Positions 55,250-64,000 of a stretch of 64,000 nt of DNA are shown here, piece after piece. Both the position numbers and the translations under genes were made by a program. The stretch's first letter is position 1. Each line of letters starts with the position of its first letter. The stretch is taken from the NCBI GenBank assembly GCA_015064725.1, contig SVRQ01000002.1, positions 78,753-142,752 of the forward strand, given 5' to 3'. The notes below the pieces were generated by a model. It made no database searches. It saw nothing but the letters and a program-made list of their open reading frames with translations, and was not told where the DNA came from. Source of the DNA: Oscillospiraceae bacterium. Its GTDB lineage: Bacteria; Bacillota; Clostridia; Oscillospirales; CAG-272.

Positions 55250-57096
55250 AAGAGTTAGTGGAGTATTACGAGTGTGCGGTAGAACGAACACAGTTAAATT
55301 CGCATATAGATAACAGTGAAAGTGATTTTTATGATGGATATAGCCATATTGCCAACATTGAATATAAAATCGTTTTAAGAAACGATGGCACATTAAAGGA
55401 CATACTTCCTTATAATAACCACGAAATTTTCCCTTTCAGATTTTCGGTATCATCTACATCAGCAGAATATATCGATCATAGAGGAAAATACATCTTTGGC
55501 GTAGAATGGAACAGTAAGCAAAACTCTTTTAAGCTTTCTATCGAGGCGTTTGAGAAAAACAAAGAAGTAAATTTGCATTTTCTTTCGGATATAGATACCC
55601 CAATTGCAAATGCATATAAATTATTTTTACAAAATTGGAATCCCGAAAATGAATTAGAAAATCCCGTATTGTTATCATTGGGAAAGAATTTTTCAAAAAG
55701 CTTTTGTGTTGTAGTGGAAGGATTTGAATCCAGTAAGTATGTGCTTCATAGAGATGCTATCGTAAAGAAAAAATGGGAGGAAATCTGGTCTCTAGATACG
55801 TATTTTCAAAAAAACGAAAACTTTCCCGAAGGGTATTGCTCCGTATCGGGGAAAAGAGGAAAGATTCCAAACATTCATTTTAATTTAACCAGTGTAGGTG
55901 GAAACTCAGGCTCAAAGCTTGTAAGTTTCAAAAAGGATGCTTTTTGGTCTTACGGAAAAAAAGAATCAATAAATAGTTCCATCTCTCTCGAAACAATGAA
56001 AAAATATGTACAGGCATTTAATTATTTGAATTTCTCTCAAAAAAATCACCTCACTATTGATGATGCTGATGATATGACTCTTTTCTTTTGGGCGAACACC
56101 AAGGAAAAAGAAGCACCATATCTTGAAGATTTTCTTTGCGAGCTTTTTGAAGCGGATGTAGAACTCGAAAAAAATTCCAAAAAAATAGGCAAGGGGAAAA
56201 CAATCGACATACTTGGCAATATCGACGAAAATATAGAATTCTGCATATTGGGTGTCAAGCCCAACTCCAGCCGCCTTGCAATAAAAATATTTGAAAAAGA
56301 CAGCTTTGGCAATATTATGTCACGCATAGCAAAGCATCAGGAGGATATGCGCCTTGGCGAAGATGACAGGCAGATTTCTCTAAATCAAATTATAAATGAG
56401 TTAAAATCTACAGTATCCAGAAGCAACAAAAAAATAAAAAAAGATAAAAATAATGATATTATATCGCCGGATTTATCATCAAAGTTGCTTACGGCCATTT
56501 TGAATAACCGTCCTTACCCGGAATATCTTTTGCAAACAGTAGTACGGCGTGTAAAAGTGGACAAGGATATTAGGGATGAAAATAATCCGCAAAAAATAAA
56601 AATTTATTCTATTAGCGAAAAACGGGCAAGAATCATAAAAGCTTGCCTTGTGCGTTCAAAATATTATAAAGGAGATGAATATATGATAGACTCTAAAAAT
56701 CAAACAGATGCTTTCCGTTGCGGTAGACTTTTTGCGGTCTTGGAAAGAATACAGATAGAATCACTAAAAGCAAAACAGCAACACAATGATACAAGCGAAA
56801 AAGATACTGACTCGACTATAAATTCAACTATTAGGGAGAGATTTTTTACTTCCGCTTGTTCAACACCCAAAGTGATACTGGGCAGACTTATAAATCTTTC
56901 ACAGCATCATCTTTCTAAATTAAATATGGGAAAATACATTGCCTATGAAAAATTATTGCAGGATATTATGGTTGATATGACAGGATTTCCCGAAGTGCTT
57001 TCTCTAAAACAGCAAGGTGATTTTGTACTTGGCTATTATCAACAAAAACAGACTTTCTTTATATCTAAAAACAAAACAGAAGGAGAAGATGAATGA
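55243..57096 (+). CDS. cas8c: CRISPR-associated protein Cas8c/Csd1
   Basis: LKELVEYYE N-terminus, YCSVSGKRGKIPNIHFN, GRLFAVLERIQ; GTG start 55243 after GGAGG overlapping cas5 stop. Confidence 0.95.
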   Translation: MLKELVEYYECAVERTQLNSHIDNSESDFYDGYSHIANIEYKIVLRNDGTLKDILPYNNHEIFPFRFSVSSTSAEYIDHRGKYIFGVEWNSKQNSFKLSIEAFEKNKEVNLHFLSDIDTPIANAYKLFLQNWNPENELENPVLLSLGKNFSKSFCVVVEGFESSKYVLHRDAIVKKKWEEIWSLDTYFQKNENFPEGYCSVSGKRGKIPNIHFNLTSVGGNSGSKLVSFKKDAFWSYGKKESINSSISLETMKKYVQAFNYLNFSQKNHLTIDDADDMTLFFWANTKEKEAPYLEDFLCELFEADVELEKNSKKIGKGKTIDILGNIDENIEFCILGVKPNSSRLAIKIFEKDSFGNIMSRIAKHQEDMRLGEDDRQISLNQIINELKSTVSRSNKKIKKDKNNDIISPDLSSKLLTAILNNRPYPEYLLQTVVRRVKVDKDIRDENNPQKIKIYSISEKRARIIKACLVRSKYYKGDEYMIDSKNQTDAFRCGRLFAVLERIQIESLKAKQQHNDTSEKDTDSTINSTIRERFFTSACSTPKVILGRLINLSQHHLSKLNMGKYIAYEKLLQDIMVDMTGFPEVLSLKQQGDFVLGYYQQKQTFFISKNKTEGEDE

Positions 57097-57965
57097 TGTC
57101 ACAGCTTAATAACAGATATGAATTTATAATGATTTTCGACGTGGAAAACGGTAATCCCAACGGGGACCCCGATGCGGGAAATATGCCTCGTGTTGATGCG
57201 GAAACCGGATATGGAATAGTTACAGATGTTTGTTTAAAGCGCAAAATCAGAAATTATATAGATGAGATTTACGAAGGCGAAGCGGGAAAAAACATTCTCA
57301 TAAAAACAGATAAATCCTTAAATAGAAAATTCAAAGAAGCATATGAGGCATGCGGATTGAAAACTGCAAAAATCGACGCTGACAAAAAACCTGACCCTGA
57401 TGAAGCCGAAAAAGCGCAAGAATACTTATTAGCAAATTATTATGATGTTAGAACATTTGGTGCGGTAATGAATACTGGGGGAAACCGCGCTGGAACTGTT
57501 AAAGGTCCTGTCCAGGTAAATTTTGCACGCAGTATAGATAAGGTATTTCCACAAGAAATCACAATAACACGCCAAGCTATCACGAAAGAGAAAGATATGG
57601 CGTCAAAAGAAACTGAGATGGGCAAAAAAACGTTTATTCCTTACGGCTTGTACCGTGCAGAGGGTTACGTTTCCGCCCTCCTCGCAAGAAAAACTAACTT
57701 TTCGGAAGAGGATCTTGAGCTTCTTTGGGAGTCCATTGCAAATATGTTCGAGCTTGACCACAGCGCGGCACGCGGAAAGCTCTGTATGAGAAAGCTTATC
57801 GTATTCAAGCACGAAACAATGCTTGGCAACGCGCCCTCCCACGTTTTGTTTGATAAGGTTGTTATAGAGAAAAAAGAGGATGTTGAAGTTCCTCGCAAAT
57901 TTGCAGATTACTCAATAATAATTGACGATATGCCGGAAGGTGTTGAGCTTATTGAAAAGCTTTGA
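57093..57965 (+). CDS. cas7: CRISPR-associated protein Cas7c/Csd2
   Basis: NRYEFIMIFDVENGNPNGDPDAGNMPRVDAETGYGIVTDVCLKRKIRNYI. Confidence 0.97.
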   Translation: MMSQLNNRYEFIMIFDVENGNPNGDPDAGNMPRVDAETGYGIVTDVCLKRKIRNYIDEIYEGEAGKNILIKTDKSLNRKFKEAYEACGLKTAKIDADKKPDPDEAEKAQEYLLANYYDVRTFGAVMNTGGNRAGTVKGPVQVNFARSIDKVFPQEITITRQAITKEKDMASKETEMGKKTFIPYGLYRAEGYVSALLARKTNFSEEDLELLWESIANMFELDHSAARGKLCMRKLIVFKHETMLGNAPSHVLFDKVVIEKKEDVEVPRKFADYSIIIDDMPEGVELIEKL

Positions 57966-58572
57966 TGAAACTGTAGATTTACGTTCAATACAGCAATATT
58001 TGTATTGCCCTCACCGCTTTGGGTTGATGGAAAATAATTGCTCTTGGGCGGAAAACATATTTGTAAATAAAGGGAATTTGGCGCATAAGCATGTTTCCGA
58101 GGGCGACTTTTCTTCTTCAAAAGGAGTGTTGCAAGAACGTTCCATTCGGATTTATAACGATGAATGGGGACTTTTCGGAGTTTTGGATAGTTTGGAGTTC
58201 AAAAAAAGCGAATACGGCACGTATATTCCCGCATATGGTGGAACTTATGTCGTAAGCATAGTTGAATACAAAGTAACCGCACCTAAAAACGGAAATATAC
58301 GAAAAGACGAGCATATGCAACTTCTGGGGCAAAAAATTTGCGTAGATTCTCTTTTTGGGTGTGATTCTCAAACGTATTTTTACTATAGCGATACTCGCAA
58401 ACGCGAAAAAATAGAATTTTGCAAGGAAGACTACACCTTCTTTGCGGAAACACTGAAACAAATTCGCCAAATAAAACAAAACGGCACTATTCCTCCTATA
58501 AAAGACGACCAATACTGCGGCGGTTGTTCTATGAAAGATATATGCTTGCCGCCCAAAAGGAGCAAAACATGA
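57952..58572 (+). CDS. cas4: CRISPR-associated exonuclease Cas4
   Basis: DLRSIQQYLYCPHRFGLME, CGGCSMKDICLP; non-ATG start inside cas7 3' end (TTG 57952 chosen, uncertain). Confidence 0.93.
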   Translation: MKSFDETVDLRSIQQYLYCPHRFGLMENNCSWAENIFVNKGNLAHKHVSEGDFSSSKGVLQERSIRIYNDEWGLFGVLDSLEFKKSEYGTYIPAYGGTYVVSIVEYKVTAPKNGNIRKDEHMQLLGQKICVDSLFGCDSQTYFYYSDTRKREKIEFCKEDYTFFAETLKQIRQIKQNGTIPPIKDDQYCGGCSMKDICLPPKRSKT

Positions 58573-59597
58573 GAAAACTTTTGAACACTTTGTACGTTAC
58601 AAAGGAAGACGGATATCTTTCGTTGGATGGTGAAAACCTTGTTTTAAGCATTGATGGAAAAGAAGCTATCCGACTGCCGTTTTCGAATATAGAAAGTATC
58701 GTGTGTATAAATTATCCCGGTTGCAGCCCAGCACTTATGGGAAAATGCGCGGAAGAACAAGTTGGGCTTTGCTTTGTTTCTCCTCACGGAAGGTTTCTTG
58801 CGCGTGTAACGGGACCGATAAAGGGCAATGTGTTGCTGCGCAGAGAGCAAGTCCGTATTTTTGAAGATGACGGCATTCGTCTAAGTATAGTTCGAGCTAT
58901 TCTCACAGCAAAACTAAAAAACACGCGAAACTTAATGCTTCGAAGCAGACGCGATAATCCTGAAACAGATGAAGACGGATTTATATCACATACCTTGAAT
59001 ATGTTGCAAAGAAATATTGAGAATATAAATGTCGAAACGGATTTTGAAGTTTTGCGTGGAATTGAAGGCCATAGTGCAAAAACATATTTTAACGTGTTTA
59101 ACCGCTTAATAACAAAGCAAAAGGAAGATTTCACTATGCTTGATCGTAGTAAAAGACCTCCTCTCGACCGCGTGAATGCTATACTGTCTTTTTTGTATAC
59201 GGTTTGCACCAATGATATCGCTTCCGCGCTTGAGTGCGTTGGATTGGACCCATATATAGGTGTATTCCATACGTTGCGTCCGGGACGTGTTTCTTTGGCT
59301 TGCGATATGATGGAGGAATTCCGAGCTATGATTGAAAGATTGACTATTTCTCTTATAAATCTCAAAACCATACAGGCAGATGACTTTGATGTACAAATAA
59401 GCGGAGCCGTTCTTTTGAACGATAGCGGCAGAAAAAAGGTCATCACAGCTTGGCAAAACAAAAAGAAAGAAATTATACTTCACCCGTTTTTAAGGGAGAA
59501 GGTTGCCATAGGACTCTTCCCCTACGTGCAGGCAACTCTGATGGCAAAATATATCCGCGGAGAAAACCAAGAATATTATCCGTTTATATGGGGGTGA
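58569..59597 (+). CDS. cas1: CRISPR-associated endonuclease Cas1 (type I-C)
   Basis: LLNTLYVTKEDGYLSLDGENLVL, full-length; ATGA overlap with cas4. Confidence 0.97.
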   Translation: MRKLLNTLYVTKEDGYLSLDGENLVLSIDGKEAIRLPFSNIESIVCINYPGCSPALMGKCAEEQVGLCFVSPHGRFLARVTGPIKGNVLLRREQVRIFEDDGIRLSIVRAILTAKLKNTRNLMLRSRRDNPETDEDGFISHTLNMLQRNIENINVETDFEVLRGIEGHSAKTYFNVFNRLITKQKEDFTMLDRSKRPPLDRVNAILSFLYTVCTNDIASALECVGLDPYIGVFHTLRPGRVSLACDMMEEFRAMIERLTISLINLKTIQADDFDVQISGAVLLNDSGRKKVITAWQNKKKEIILHPFLREKVAIGLFPYVQATLMAKYIRGENQEYYPFIWG

Positions 59598-59601
59598 TAT
59601 T

Positions 59602-59892
59602 TTGTTTGTTATTATTGCTTATGACGTTAATACAACGGATAAAACGGGAAAAACACGACTGCGACGAGTTGCCAAAGAGTGTGTAAATTACGGTCAAAGA
59701 GTACAAAATTCTGTATTTGAAGTTAATATCGATTACGGAAAATTTGTTTTGCTAAAAGAACGGCTCATAAAGCTGATAGACAAAGAAACCGATAGTTTGC
59801 GTTTCTATTACCTCGGAGATAAATGGGAAAAACGCATCGAACACATCGGGGCTAAACCCGGATATAATAGCGAAGGAGTGCTGATTATTTAG
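59602..59892 (+). CDS. cas2: CRISPR-associated endoribonuclease Cas2
   Basis: FVIIAYDVNTTDKTGKTRLRRVAKECVNYGQRVQNSVFEVNI. Confidence 0.97.
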   Translation: MFVIIAYDVNTTDKTGKTRLRRVAKECVNYGQRVQNSVFEVNIDYGKFVLLKERLIKLIDKETDSLRFYYLGDKWEKRIEHIGAKPGYNSEGVLII

Positions 59893-60038
59893 CGCGAACC
59901 CCAAATGATATAAAAAATCCGTTTGGTTCGCGGATGATTATCTAAAAATGAACCTAAAATTTGATATAAAAGTTTTATGACTTTTTATATATTGTCCACT
60001 TCTTGTGAGGGTAGCTCTTTATTTACACAAAATATAGA
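59893..60038 (+). promoter_or_regulatory. CRISPR leader
   Basis: AT-rich stretch between cas2 stop and first repeat, opening with GCGAACCCCAAA..TTTGGTTCGC hairpin. Confidence 0.75.
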
Positions 60039-62213
60039 GTCGCACCTCGCAAGAGGTGCGTGGATTGAAATATCAATGCAGGTATTATCAATGAAGATGG
60101 TACTGGTCGCACCTCGCAAGAGGTGCGTGGATTGAAATTTAGTAGCGTCTTTAACAAATTTAACGCAAAGTGGTCGCACCTCGCAAGAGGTGCGTGGATT
60201 GAAATTTACATATGTCAGGACTCTATTTCGGATATTTAAGTCGCACCTCGCAAGAGGTGCGTGGATTGAAATTAAATTGTATTGATAAAGCAATTCATAT
60301 TGCAGAGTCGCACCTCGCAAGAGGTGCGTGGATTGAAATTGGGATTAAACACGCAAAATATTACATTTAATTAGTCGCACCTCGCAAGAGGTGCGTGGAT
60401 TGAAATAACGAGCATATATCATATTATCGTGAGCAGATAGGTCGCACCTCGCAAGAGGTGCGTGGATTGAAATAATAAAAAAATAAATTACAGCTTTTTT
60501 CATTTAGTCGCACCTCGCAAGAGGTGCGTGGATTGAAATTTGGAATTCCATGTATTTGGGATCGCTTGATTCAGTCGCACCTCGCAAGAGGTGCGTGGAT
60601 TGAAATGATTTATCAATGGGGGATATGAGGCGTAGAGCGAGTCGCACCTCGCAAGAGGTGCGTGGATTGAAATTGTTTTGTGTAGTGATATTGATCAGAA
60701 AAAATTAGTCGCACCTCGCAAGAGGTGCGTGGATTGAAATTTATGGAGGCTTTTAATTCTTCAAACGAATATACGTCGCACCTCGCAAGAGGTGCGTGGA
60801 TTGAAATTTATGTACAGCGCGACGGATTCGCCTTTTTCTGCGTCGCACCTCGCAAGAGGTGCGTGGATTGAAATCTATAAAAGCTATTGAAGCCGGAAAC
60901 GAAGTTGAGTCGCACCTCGCAAGAGGTGCGTGGATTGAAATCCGAATATGACGATTATATGCGCCGTATCCACTTGTCGCACCTCGCAAGAGGTGCGTGG
61001 ATTGAAATAAATACATTCTTACTCCCGAATATGACGATTATAGTCGCACCTCGCAAGAGGTGCGTGGATTGAAATTTGCTGGTCTTCCATTGACCAATTC
61101 TTCTATTCAGTCGCACCTCGCAAGAGGTGCGTGGATTGAAATTTTAGCAGCCTGCGTGTCGAACGCGAGAGTTTACGTCGCACCTCGCAAGAGGTGCGTG
61201 GATTGAAATCGAAAAATCTGCGAAGAAACCGGAAAAGGATAATGTCGCACCTCGCAAGAGGTGCGTGGATTGAAATATGATGAAGCGATGCTTATTTTCT
61301 CTCGTCTTGAGTCGCACCTCGCAAGAGGTGCGTGGATTGAAATAGAACGTGTCTGACCTTTTAAGCAGTGAAATAGGTCGCACCTCGCAAGAGGTGCGTG
61401 GATTGAAATAGAATACACAACCGGCTACAACGTATCCGGCGGCGTCGCACCTCGCAAGAGGTGCGTGGATTGAAATATGGATAAGATTATTGAACAGGTC
61501 ATTCAAGACAGTCGCACCTCGCAAGAGGTGCGTGGATTGAAATATCGATGTGCCAGTGCCCGCAAAACCAAGCCTTAGTCGCACCTCGCAAGAGGTGCGT
61601 GGATTGAAATAATAGGGTATTTGCCGTATGAATTAAAGTGGTCCGTCGCACCTCGCAAGAGGTGCGTGGATTGAAATTTCTGAAGTATTTGCAAATAAAT
61701 TCGGCTGTGGAGTCGCACCTCGCAAGAGGTGCGTGGATTGAAATTACATATCCTAGATGGCATTTCAGTGCGTGCGCCGTCGCACCTCGCAAGAGGTGCG
61801 TGGATTGAAATGTTGTTTTGGCGTTTATCGCCGTTATCGTTGTTTGTCGCACCTCGCAAGAGGTGCGTGGATTGAAATTTATAACATAAAAAGCCGCCTG
61901 TGTCAAGGCGGTGTCGCACCTCGCAAGAGGTGCGTGGATTGAAATTGAAGACTCGGACTCTTTTTTGATGTCTGCTTTCGTCGCACCTCGCAAGAGGTGC
62001 GTGGATTGAAATATCAGACACTAAGATTATAGCAAAAAAACGCGGAGTCGCACCTCGCAAGAGGTGCGTGGATTGAAATATGCAAAGGGAACAAGCGGAC
62101 ACAAAGGCGGCAAGTCGCACCTCGCAAGAGGTGCGTGGATTGAAATTCCTGTCTGAAATTAGCCGAAAAGCGTTGACAAAGTCGCACCTCGCAAGAGGTG
62201 CGTGAATTAAAAT
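60039..62213 (+). CRISPR. Type I-C CRISPR array: 33 repeats of 33 nt, 32 spacers of about 32-35 nt
   Basis: Repeat GTCGCACCTCGCAAGAGGTGCGTGGATTGAAAT; perfect GCACCTC-GCAA-GAGGTGC stem; terminal repeat at 62181 ends GTGAATTAAAAT. Confidence 0.99.
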
Positions 62214-62265
62214 CAAAAAAAGCTATCGCGATATTGAATGTGATAGAACTACTTTTTCCTGTTAC

Positions 62266-62303
62266 AAAAACAAGGTTGTATCTCCAATCACAACCTTGTT
62301 TTT
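62266..62303 (+). terminator. Rho-independent terminator after the array
   Basis: AAAAACAAGGTTGTatctccaatcACAACCTTGTTTTT. Confidence 0.85.
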
Positions 62304-62330
62304 CTATCGAGGAAAATCTTGTAGATTTCC

Positions 62331-62381
62331 TTGACAAACTTTCTCTTATATGCTATAATTTATATACGGTACATTTGTACC
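62331..62381 (+). promoter_or_regulatory. Promoter plus dyad operator for lexA-like gene
   Basis: TTGACA (62331)-17 nt-TATAAT (62354); GGTACA-TT-TGTACC dyad at 62368-62381. Confidence 0.8.
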
Positions 62382-62402
62382 TTTGGCGGTTTGGAGGTAT
62401 TT

Positions 62403-63008
62403 ATGAATAAGTGGAGTCCCGAAAGAGCGGAGGCAATCCGCAAATTTATAGACGAATATTTTATGGAGAACCGCAAGTCTCCGACGGTGCGCGACATCGC
62501 GGCAGGTACGGGTATCTCCAAAACTTCGGTACAGAGATACCTCACCGATATGAAAGAACAAGGCGAAATCGAGTACAATGGTCGCCGCAGTATCGGCACA
62601 AATCTTTCACGAAATATGTTTGAAACAACACCCGCAATCCGCTACGATTCTACCGTGTCCTGTGGATTGCCAAGTGAACCAAACATGGAGGAAGCTGACG
62701 TTATTCCCCTTCCTACCGCGCTTGTTGGCGACGGAAAATTTTTCATTCTCACAGCCAAAGGCGACTCGATGACGGGCATCGGAGTTGACGACGGTGATCT
62801 TGTTATCGTGCGAGAGCAGAACAATTGCAGGGACGGTGACTATGCCGTTGTCCTTGTAAATGGAACTGAAACGTTGCTCAAAACGATCACCTATCTTCCC
62901 GGCAAGAAAGCATATTTACTTCACGCCGAGAATCCCAATTACGATGATCGTATTGAGCGCAATGTTCAAATTCAAGGAATTGCTACACAAGTTATAAAGA
63001 AACTTTGA
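62403..63008 (+). CDS. LexA/CI-like S24 family repressor
   Basis: wHTH N-terminus; GDSMTGIGVDDGDLVIV (Ser) and ETLLKTI (Lys) of the S24 autoprotease; candidate CG cleavage site. Confidence 0.92.
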   Translation: MNKWSPERAEAIRKFIDEYFMENRKSPTVRDIAAGTGISKTSVQRYLTDMKEQGEIEYNGRRSIGTNLSRNMFETTPAIRYDSTVSCGLPSEPNMEEADVIPLPTALVGDGKFFILTAKGDSMTGIGVDDGDLVIVREQNNCRDGDYAVVLVNGTETLLKTITYLPGKKAYLLHAENPNYDDRIERNVQIQGIATQVIKKL

Positions 63009-63029
63009 CAACGCTCTGCTTGTCTGTCA

Positions 63030-63165
63030 GTCTTAGCAAGCACTGCTTTTGGGCATCCAAAAGCCATTTTCGCTAATATGTCCGTTGGTCTTAGCAAGCA
63101 TCGCGGTTGGACGCCCAAAGCCAATCGAAAGAAAATACATCAGTCGCAGCAAGCACTGCTTTTGT
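63030..63165. repeat. Three degenerate copies of an about 57-bp repeat
   Basis: GTCTTAGCAAGCACTGC (63030), GTCTTAGCAAGCATCGC (63088), GTCGCAGCAAGCACTGC (63143). Confidence 0.65.
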
Positions 63166-63493
63166 CATGACAGACAAAACCTTAGGAGGTAAATGTAATT
63201 TGAAGATCAAAGAAATGTTAAATAGAATGATAGACATCCTCAACCACGTTGGTTTGCGTGGAGCTTCCCACAATAAACAAAGAAGCGTTGCGTAAAAAAA
63301 TCATAGCTATCTTAAAAGGATAAGCAAGGCGGCATCGGAAAGGAATTGGATATTCCCGATGATGAAATCGAAGCGTTTGCGGACGTGCTACTGCCGGGTG
63401 TTATTAAATTCTTCTCCTCTGACGAGTGGCGCGCCGAGCTTGAAGCTTGGAAGAAGGAGCAAGAAGTATTAGCGAAAAAGAAGGAGACCGAAA

Positions 63494-63952
63494 ATGGGAT
63501 TGCTTGAATGTGCAAGCGGCGTATCTGTTTGGCGCGGCTATGACTATTACAACGAGAAAAAAGTTAAGAACCTAACGGAGACTGCTTCGGGAGTATTCAC
63601 TGCTGATGTTATTGGAACGGCAAGTGAGCCTTACGTTGTTGAAGTCGACGTTGCGCATCCGAGAAAATCAACTTGCAACTGTCCGCATGCTGACGGCAAG
63701 CGCATTGTCTGCAAGCATATGGTGGCAACATATTTTACCGCTTATCCAGAAGAGGCAGTTAGATTTTACCGAGAGTATTTGAAAGCGCAAGAGGAAGCCG
63801 AGCAATACGAGGAAAAACTCTACGATAGAGTGCAGGAATACGTTGGACATATGAAAAAGAACGAGCTTCAGCAAGCCTTGCTTGAGTTGCTCTTTGACGG
63901 ACCCGAGTGGCAGTTTGAAAGATTTGTAAGAGACCACGATTTAGACGAGTAA
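63494..63952 (+). CDS. SWIM zinc finger domain-containing protein
   Basis: STCNCPHADGKRIVCKHMVATYF (CxC...CxH) motif. Confidence 0.88.
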   Translation: MGLLECASGVSVWRGYDYYNEKKVKNLTETASGVFTADVIGTASEPYVVEVDVAHPRKSTCNCPHADGKRIVCKHMVATYFTAYPEEAVRFYREYLKAQEEAEQYEEKLYDRVQEYVGHMKKNELQQALLELLFDGPEWQFERFVRDHDLDE

Positions 63953-63968
63953 TGAAAGGAGGGATTCA

Positions 63969-64000
63969 ATGACAGGAGTAATATACGCTCGCTATTCCTC
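63969..64000 (+). CDS. N-terminus of serine recombinase/resolvase (truncated at window edge)
   Basis: AAAGGAGG RBS then MTGVIYARYS, canonical serine recombinase start. Confidence 0.7.
   Translation, partial: MTGVIYARYS

Noticed and set aside
60072-62180. Self-targeting spacers against genes in this window
   Set aside because: No obvious match was seen by eye, but a systematic search could not be run, so no claim is made.
60753-62216. Several ORFs made of FQSTHLLRGAT / ISIHAPLARCD / FNPRTSCEVR repeats
   Set aside because: These are frame translations of the CRISPR repeat, not proteins.

Overview
The window is a chromosomal segment of a low-to-mid GC clostridial (Bacillota) genome. Positions 1 to about 48.8 kb are mostly housekeeping: lon-engB-M50 protease-scpA-scpB-DUF2953-ytfJ-dacF-rluB, prfB, ddh, murI, prmC, secG, rpsF-ssb-rpsR, SPFH/NfeD, folD-lgt and an M16 peptidase pair. 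These are interspersed with several secreted lipoproteins and glycan-active enzymes. From a tRNA-Leu(TAG) at about 48.9 kb onward the window is accessory: a MATE transporter with an elaborate leader, a WYL regulator coupled to a complete type I-C CRISPR-Cas operon (cas3-cas5-cas8c-cas7-cas4-cas1-cas2), a 33-repeat/32-spacer array, a LexA-like S24 repressor, a SWIM-domain protein and the start of a serine recombinase. Main second-look items: (1) a cobalamin riboswitch with terminator upstream of a DUF4430 lipoprotein and a membrane-anchored alpha/alpha-toroid protein, together resembling a transcobalamin/intrinsic factor split over two genes; (2) a MATE leader with a 60-bp tandem duplication, competing 12-15 bp pairings and an overlapping short uORF; (3) three intergenic elements built from tandem mini-hairpins whose spacers flip polarity at the centre; (4) two adjacent CRISPR spacers overlapping by 18 nt, which expose a candidate CTC PAM; (5) tandem exported trigger-factor-like proteins beside lon; (6) an HTH/membrane coiled-coil pair with three operator-like sites. 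All family assignments are from reading the sequence; no searches were run.
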